Shown: one piece after another, positions 60,101-64,000 of the stretch
How positions within the stretch are numbered: position 1 is the stretch's first letter
Layout: each line of letters begins with the position of its first letter
NCBI RefSeq assembly: GCF_000327385.1
Contig: NW_008707205.1
Location: 382,495 to 446,494 of the forward strand
DNA: 64,000 bases
Direction: 5' to 3'
DNA from: Lottia gigantea
Lineage: Eukaryota > Mollusca > Gastropoda > Lottiidae
Made by a program: the position numbers and the translations under genes
Notes under the pieces: generated by a model
Told to the model about the DNA's origin: nothing
What the model saw: only the letters and a program-made list of their open reading frames with translations
The model's database searches: none

Positions 60101-63100
60101 AACATCAGCAAAAACAAATGCTAAAATATTGTGCTTGTGAAACACTCATTGACCTGAGCAAGCCTGTTAGATCCCTAAGCAACACCTTACCTTAGGATAG
60201 TGGGATCATTTTCTTTAGATAGTACACACGTCTGATTACCAATAATAATTCTAAAGGATCCAACTTGTTCTTTCATATAGGTAGTATAACTTGATCCATC
60301 TATAGATAATAATAGTCCACCATCTGTTAATCTACAAATAGTTAACAATATACAAATAGTTAACAATATACAAATAGTTCACAATATACAAATAGTTCAC
60401 AATATACAAATAGTTAACAATATACAAATAGTTAACAATATACAAATAGTTAACGATATACAAATAGTTAACAATATACAAATAGTTAACAATATACAAA
60501 TAGTTAACAATATACAAATAGTTAACAATATACAAATAGTTAACCATATACAAATAGTTAACCATATACAAATAGTTAACAATATACAAAGTGTTAACAA
60601 TATACAAATAGTTAACCATATCCAAATAGTTAACCATATACAAATAGTTAACAATATACAAAGTGTTAACAATATACAAATAGTTAACGATCTACAATAG
60701 TTAGCAATATACAATTTACTCCATTTAGATATGTTTGACTTGACTTAAAAATGTTTCTGTTAATAGGTGACTTCTTGCTCGGTCATTTATTTGTATTTTG
60801 TACAGATAGTGTTTAAGATTGCTTGGTTACATTATATTGCCATCAAATAATGTTTACACCAAAATACTTACTTGTGAGCTTCAACGTCTATTGAAGAATT
60901 ATTGGTACATAAAAAATAACTACTTGCTCCTGTTTTTATCACCTATAATAGAATACAAACTAACTATGGTAAATGAAAATGAAAAGGCCTTTTCAGTTCT
61001 TTAATGTACTGAGTATGACATTCACAATTTCCCTTATTTCATACTGCATTGTGTTGCCTGACTTTATTACTCTTGTCATGAGCAGAAAAGCATAGAGTAA
61101 AACTTCAAAATTCATTTCAGTCTCTGCATGTATTTAAAAAAAAAACATTGTTCAAGAACTTACCTCAAGACTATATTTCATTCCTTCATAGATAAATTCT
61201 ACACTTACAATATTCTTCAGTGAAAATGATGGTAAAATTTGACCTCTAAAAAAATTAACATAATCCTAAGAATAAAGACAATGGGTTGCAGCCATTCTTA
61301 CTCTGTTCCATTTTCACCCTTTAGATAAACAAGGCCTTGTAAACTACACAATGTATATATCAAACATTTGGGAATCAAAAGAGAGATTAACCTCAATTTT
61401 CTGACAAAATTTCCTACATTGTACACTCAATGGCATTGTCTGTATGTATGAATTAGGCATTAATGCAAAATATAATAGGTCATAAGCCCCACAATTTCAT
61501 GTCAATCTCCATAAACTTGTTGAATACAAACATATGAATAGGATGAATAAACCACCAAAGAACCAAACGTTCCACTTACTTTTCCAGAGATGTTTGAAAA
61601 TCAGTAAAATTGCTTCGAATTTTTTTATCAGCTATGTGTAAGGCACCACACATGACACCTAACATGGTATCTGGTTTCTCAGCTTGTACTTTCTCAGCTA
61701 TCAGTCTATCTAGCCAACCAGTTGTGATATAGTTCTGTTGGTAGGCATCTGTTTCTAGCAATTTAATCAGATATTCTACTGTTGTTCTGAAATCACCTCT
61801 AATTGATAGTTCTTTTAAAGCTATGACCAAATTCCTGCAGAAAATAATTCAACTCTTTAAATAACGAGATAAAAAGTTAATATTTACCTTATACCCAGAG
61901 CTCCTAGCTGGGAAGTAGAGCTGAACGACTTAAGTATGGAGAAAAACATATAATATTGAAGCTTTAAAAGTAGAGTTGTATGACGCCAATTTGAAATGGA
62001 CACTTTATATTCTAGGGTTGAGGTACATGTACATACAAAATACTCTTATTTGTGCAAGTTTAACCTTCACAGCTATCACAAGTTGCATATTGTTGTGACA
62101 ATTTGCATATATAGGCATCTTAATTTTTATAAAGTTTTAAAATTACAATTGCAAAGGTGCAAAAATGCTAACCAAAGTTGCTTTCTCCTCGGTTTCTATA
62201 TGAATTTACAGGATAAATTTTGTCAATTCTTTGAAAGCTTGAGTCAGTGGTAAAGTTCATCAATTAATGTTCAAAATATCAATTCTAAGACTTACTCTCG
62301 AGCATCTTCTCTACTTTCACCCCAAGAAAAACAATGTCCAAATTGAGAATCAGCAAACTCATGTAGACCACCAGAAGCTGCCACACTGAAGTATCCCCAC
62401 ACATTCTTGTTGCTACGGAAATTTAGCTCTTGTACTGTTCCTGAACTTGGTTTAAATCCCTGTAATACAAATAATCCCAAAATTTGAAGTTTTTCAACAT
62501 TTTTAAAGAGCATTGGATTATCAGACTAAAAATAGTATTTCTCTCCTAGAAATTTCAACCCAAAAAATTCTGAAAAAACATAATGAAGACATAATGTTAA
62601 AGACATTTTAAGACTAACAGTACTATTTTGAGGCTGCTATTCCAATTCTCATAAAAACAATAGGAAAAATTCAAAACACTGTTTACTTTGCTCAGACAAT
62701 AGAAAGATTTTTTTTACCAGCTGTTTTTGAGTCAAACTTGGTATTGATTTTTTATGTATTATATGTATCATTTTCATAATGGCATGACTGGAATATTGAG
62801 TAAAGATAACTTATTCTTAATATCACTGGAAAAAGTAAAAGCTGTCATGTAAAGATTCCAACACAATAACTCACAGTGCTACAGCCACCCTCAATAATAT
62901 CCATTTGTGCATGAATATTTTTACCTCGTACCAAAATGGTATAAATAGAACTTCTTACCTCATCAGGATTCTCACTAGTAATTCTAGCTGCTATCACATG
63001 ACCTTTAGGTACTGGTTTAACTTGTGGATCATCAAAATCTATAGAGTTATCTCCCCATGGATCTTCACCATACAACATTCTTATGTCTTTAATTCTATAG

Positions 63101-64000
63101 AGTGGTATACCCATAGCAATCTATATATGAATGGAAATGAAATGGAACTCAGAATTCTAGTCTAATGCTACCTAAAGGGTAAATGAGGTCATGCAGTTTG
63201 CAATGATGAAAATTTAGCCTGAACAGGTCTAAAAATTTATTGATCAAGGGTTTAATATGGAAACTGACACATGTACCCTTGAGTTATCAAGATGAGAAAT
63301 GTGGTCATAAAAAAGCAATGAAATTTAAAAAAACAAAAACTGTACCTGTAATTGAGCAGCAGGTAGATTGACGTCTGCTATCATTTCTGTACAAGGATGT
63401 TCAACTTGTAATCTAGGATTCAACTCTAGGAAATGGAAATTAGCTTCTTCAGCATTATATAAATATTCTACAGTACCAGCACTAACATAACCCACCATTT
63501 TAGCCAGGGTAACTGCTGCCTGGAAACAAGATGAATGTAGAATAAATTTTTTGCTATTGAATATGAGAGTACCAAAAGTGTATTGTGAGAGGCTGAAGGT
63601 TCAAGGCCATTTTTTACAATAAAGACAGCATCAATATTGAAACACAATTGAAAACAAAAGTTGGAAACTTGAAACTCTATTTACTTCAACAGGTATGTTT
63701 TCATTAAATTGCAGACAACCCATATGTTGAATTTTCATTCTAATAAGAGATACATATTGTAGAAATTCAGCACTGGAGCTGGCAGAAAACTGTATCATTT
63801 CTGCAAATTTGGTATCAACAATTAAAATTTTATTATTCAATCATGTACCTTTTCCATTTTTTCAAAAACATCTGATTTGGCAATAACAGCTGGTGCTTCT
63901 TCAATAATCTTCTGATGTCTTCTTTGTATTGAACAGTCACGCCCAAATAAGGAGATAGCATTACCATAAATATCAGCTAGTAACTGTACTTCCAAATGAC
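39191..64000 (-). CDS. ACACA: Acetyl-CoA carboxylase (ACC1-type), 5' end outside window
   Basis: 42 exons from the right edge to TAG at 39191, 1946 aa: 64000-63849, 63519-63346, 63120-62959, 62459-62296, 61834-61580, 61245-61164, 60942-60872, 60331-60191, 60034-59906, 59426-59336, 58565-58350, 57346-57227, 56828-56639, 56220-56096, 54678-54565, 54088-53885, 53560-53442, 52969-52817, 52296-52176, 51787-51674, 49724-49587, 49270-49193, 48952-48863, 48393-48322, 48061-47970, 47795-47684, 47056-46901, 46647-46501, 46151-46020, 45506-45369, 44940-44820, 44465-44368, 43883-43773, 43032-42889, 42461-42341, 42028-41935, 41675-41443, 41266-41089, 40800-40533, 40025-39855, 39709-39576, 39308-39191. The enzyme makes malonyl-CoA from acetyl-CoA, bicarbonate and ATP. 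Order: biotin carboxylase, BCCP, central region, carboxyltransferase. Roughly 350 N-terminal residues lie beyond the window. Phases agree at every junction. A conserved block of about 47 residues is absent between the exons at 51674 and 49724. Confidence 0.97.
40227..40405 (-). mobile_element. SINE-like repeat, copy 5, truncated (ACC intron)
   Basis: Reverse-orientation member of the 13118 family. It matches TTGTCCCATTCGAATACCTA, AAAGAATCTTTAATGTGCA and TTTTTTCATGTCAGCC. It is short and diverged. Confidence 0.6.
43964..44197 (+). mobile_element. MITE family B, partial copy 4 (ACC intron)
   Basis: Starts CAAGGGACAGATTCACTAT and includes GTACCTTAGTTTAGAAATGG, ATCAGTAATAGT and ATCTGAAGACTATTTACATT, ending near TTTAAGGGATCC. 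An internal part of the element is missing. Confidence 0.5.
46340..46475 (-). mobile_element. MITE family B, partial copy 5 (ACC intron)
   Basis: Contains GGATTTGAAGGCTCAAATTT, AGCTGTGAACACTATTACTG and ATTGGTTTGAGAG, the reverse complement of the family B interior. The termini are not preserved. Confidence 0.45.
47057..47260. repeat. Tandem repeat of the 3' splice site of the ACC exon at 47056
   Basis: On the gene strand, TTGTAGATTATGTTTGAAG or close variants recur about five times, separated by AT-rich spacer. The real exon begins immediately after TATTGTAG with ATTATGTTTGAAG. The array therefore repeats the acceptor together with about 13 bases of coding sequence. Confidence 0.85.
49315..49560 (-). 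mobile_element. SINE-like repeat, copy 6 (ACC intron)
   Basis: Reverse-orientation copy with GGGCTAATGAAGACGTGGCA, CACCATGCAGTGCGTAATGA, ACTGTCGAGGGATCTTTAAT and AATCCGAAGGTATTATCTC at its 5' end, matching the head of copy 4. It ends about 25 bp from the donor of the exon at 49587. Confidence 0.72.
50885..51110. repeat. Long near-perfect inverted repeat (foldback element)
   Basis: Two 35-bp arms, 50890-50924 and 51072-51106, are inverted copies with one mismatch by eye (arm: GGCCTGTAAAACAGACTATT then TATTTTGTATGTCCT). The loop of about 147 bp is AT-rich with repeated AATAATAAA. It looks like a young non-autonomous element or foldback. It lies in the ACC intron from which a conserved exon seems absent. 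Confidence 0.75.
52435..52650 (-). mobile_element. SINE-like repeat, copy 7 (ACC intron)
   Basis: Reverse-orientation copy: CTTCTGCACCTAATGAAGAC, ATTTAACATGCACAGCCTGT, AGCACACAGGGCTTCAGTTT, TTGTCCCATAGG and CCTCCATCACTGAC. It is diverged. Confidence 0.65.
53240..53320 (-). mobile_element. Isolated tRNA-like SINE head
   Basis: On the minus strand, ATGATGGCTCAGTGAGTAAG and GATGTCTGCTTGCTTATCGC resemble the head of the SINE at 26225 (CATGTGGTCAGTGAGTAAG). No matching body follows clearly. It is not called a tRNA gene because no cloverleaf can be drawn by eye. Confidence 0.45.
54190..54480. repeat. Minisatellite (CATAATTCTCATTGTT)
   Basis: Around 15 short units of ATAATTCTCATTGTTTAGC, with variants AATGCTGAATTCTCATTG and TTGTATTCTCATTG. 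Higher-order mixing of the three unit types is visible. ACC intron, non-coding. Confidence 0.88.
54679..54830. repeat. Tandem repeat abutting the acceptor of the ACC exon at 54678
   Basis: On the gene strand, CTGTTCTGTTGTATTTTGT recurs three to four times at intervals of about 50 bp, and the last copy is the polypyrimidine tract and acceptor (TTTTGTAG) of the exon. Here only intronic sequence is repeated, not coding bases. Confidence 0.7.
55203..55480 (-). mobile_element. MITE family B, copy 6 (ACC intron)
   Basis: Runs from TTGGGTCTTGAATATATGTA and AGTCTTCAGAAGTACTAGA to the family terminus AATCTGTCCCTTTAA. The interior GCTGTAAACACTATTACTGA is preserved; the far terminus is missing. Confidence 0.55.
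56330..56535. mobile_element. MITE family C, partial copy (ACC intron)
   Basis: The right end ACTATCAGTGTCCCGATACA followed by AAAAAATTTAGAAAATCTCT matches the right terminus of the 25202 element. The interior has TTTTATGACGTC and ATGATGTCATAAAACGC. The left terminus is not recognisable. Confidence 0.5.
57630..58290. mobile_element. TATCG-rich non-autonomous element containing a 90-bp tandem array
   Basis: The edges carry inverted sequences TCATGCCATGATAC (left) and GTATCGTGGCATGA (right), with repeated GTATCGTATCGTG motifs. Between them four and a bit copies of a 90-bp unit start at 57781, 57871, 57961, 58051 and 58141 (TAGAAACTTTTAATAAGACA). Such TATCG-rich ends are often seen in hAT-like MITEs; that family call is tentative. 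Confidence 0.6.
58670..59320. repeat. 60-bp minisatellite next to an ACC donor site
   Basis: Regular 60-bp units from about 58740 to 59020 (CTGTAGTCTAAATCATGAAC and CTATGGTGTATACTTGCTAT), then degenerate units up to the donor of the exon ending at 59336. Near-identical central units and diverged edges indicate growth from the middle. Confidence 0.85.
59336..61245 (-). other. ACACA: ACC BT linker and biotinyl (BCCP) domain
   Basis: Exons 61245-61164, 60942-60872, 60331-60191, 60034-59906 and 59426-59336. The exon at 59906-60034 holds the biotin attachment motif EIEVMKMVM (the middle Lys is biotinylated) after [12 protein letters not shown]. The preceding exons encode the beta-rich BT linker ([20 protein letters not shown]). 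The closing exon ends [18 protein letters not shown]. Confidence 0.96.
60332..60710. repeat. 18-bp minisatellite abutting the acceptor of the ACC exon at 60331
   Basis: About 20 units; on the gene strand TTTGTATATTGTTAAC plus TA. The junction with the exon, TTTGTAG|ATTAACAG, is itself a close variant of the unit. The minus-strand frames full of LYIVNY are artefacts of the repeat. Confidence 0.9.
61580..64000 (-). other. ACACA: ACC biotin carboxylase domain, C-terminal half
   Basis: Exons 64000-63849 to 61834-61580. Visible motifs are [36 protein letters not shown], the catalytic [17 protein letters not shown] with Glu, Asn, Arg and the VEH triad, [31 protein letters not shown] and [15 protein letters not shown]. 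These belong to the ATP-grasp fold and the BC C-terminal domain, and all key residues seen are intact. Confidence 0.96.

Noticed and set aside
60332-60710. Possible CRISPR array
   Set aside because: Units are contiguous with no unique spacers, and the context is an animal gene.
60332-60714. Minus-strand frames with LYIVNY repeats
   Set aside because: They come from the 18-bp intronic minisatellite.
1-64000. LTR or other viral-type elements
   Set aside because: No long terminal repeats, reverse transcriptase, integrase or capsid motifs were noticed on either strand.

Overview
The window is animal nuclear DNA: AT-rich, intron-dense, with GT-AG introns, short exons (mostly 70-270 bp) and a heavy load of minisatellites, SINEs and MITE-like elements. 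Protein resemblance (an SUEL-lectin receptor, VTA1, CNK and a multidomain acetyl-CoA carboxylase) and the repeat style suggest a lophotrochozoan, most likely a mollusc. This placement is inference.

Layout. 1-3885, minus strand: 5' eight exons of a type I membrane receptor with an SUEL (galactose-binding) lectin domain, a CUB-like region, one transmembrane helix and a tyrosine-rich cytoplasmic tail; its 3' end runs off the window. 3886-6472: intergenic. 6473-9675, minus: complete seven-exon VTA1 (ESCRT-III/VPS4 cofactor). 9676-9766: 91-bp divergent promoter. 9767-32674, plus: complete 21-exon CNK scaffold (SAM, CRIC, PDZ, PH, C-terminal helical region) with a 42-nt in-frame cassette-like exon and a 13-nt microexon. 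32675-39190: convergent intergenic region with a 3.5-kb 33-bp minisatellite and a 0.7-kb 23-bp minisatellite. 39191-64000, minus: 42 exons of acetyl-CoA carboxylase, from within the biotin carboxylase domain to the stop codon; the 5' end lies beyond the window.

I joined the exons by hand. All four reading frames stay open and phases agree at every junction (CNK 2898 nt, 965 aa; VTA1 951 nt, 316 aa; ACC 1946 aa in the window). The one gap is in ACC: a conserved block of about 47 residues of the central region has no exon that I can find between 49724 and 51674.

The genes belong to separate housekeeping or signalling systems: CNK links Ras/Raf/MAPK and Rho signalling at the membrane, VTA1 supports endosomal sorting, ACC makes malonyl-CoA, and the lectin receptor is a cell-surface protein. 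VTA1 and CNK probably share a promoter. The most unusual theme is in the introns: at least four tandem repeats abut a 3' splice site and appear to be built from copies of it (CNK exon 18; ACC exons starting at 47056, 54678 and 60331), and one SINE tail seems to supply the acceptor of the first CNK PH exon. No viral or LTR element, CRISPR array, rRNA or convincing tRNA gene was seen.
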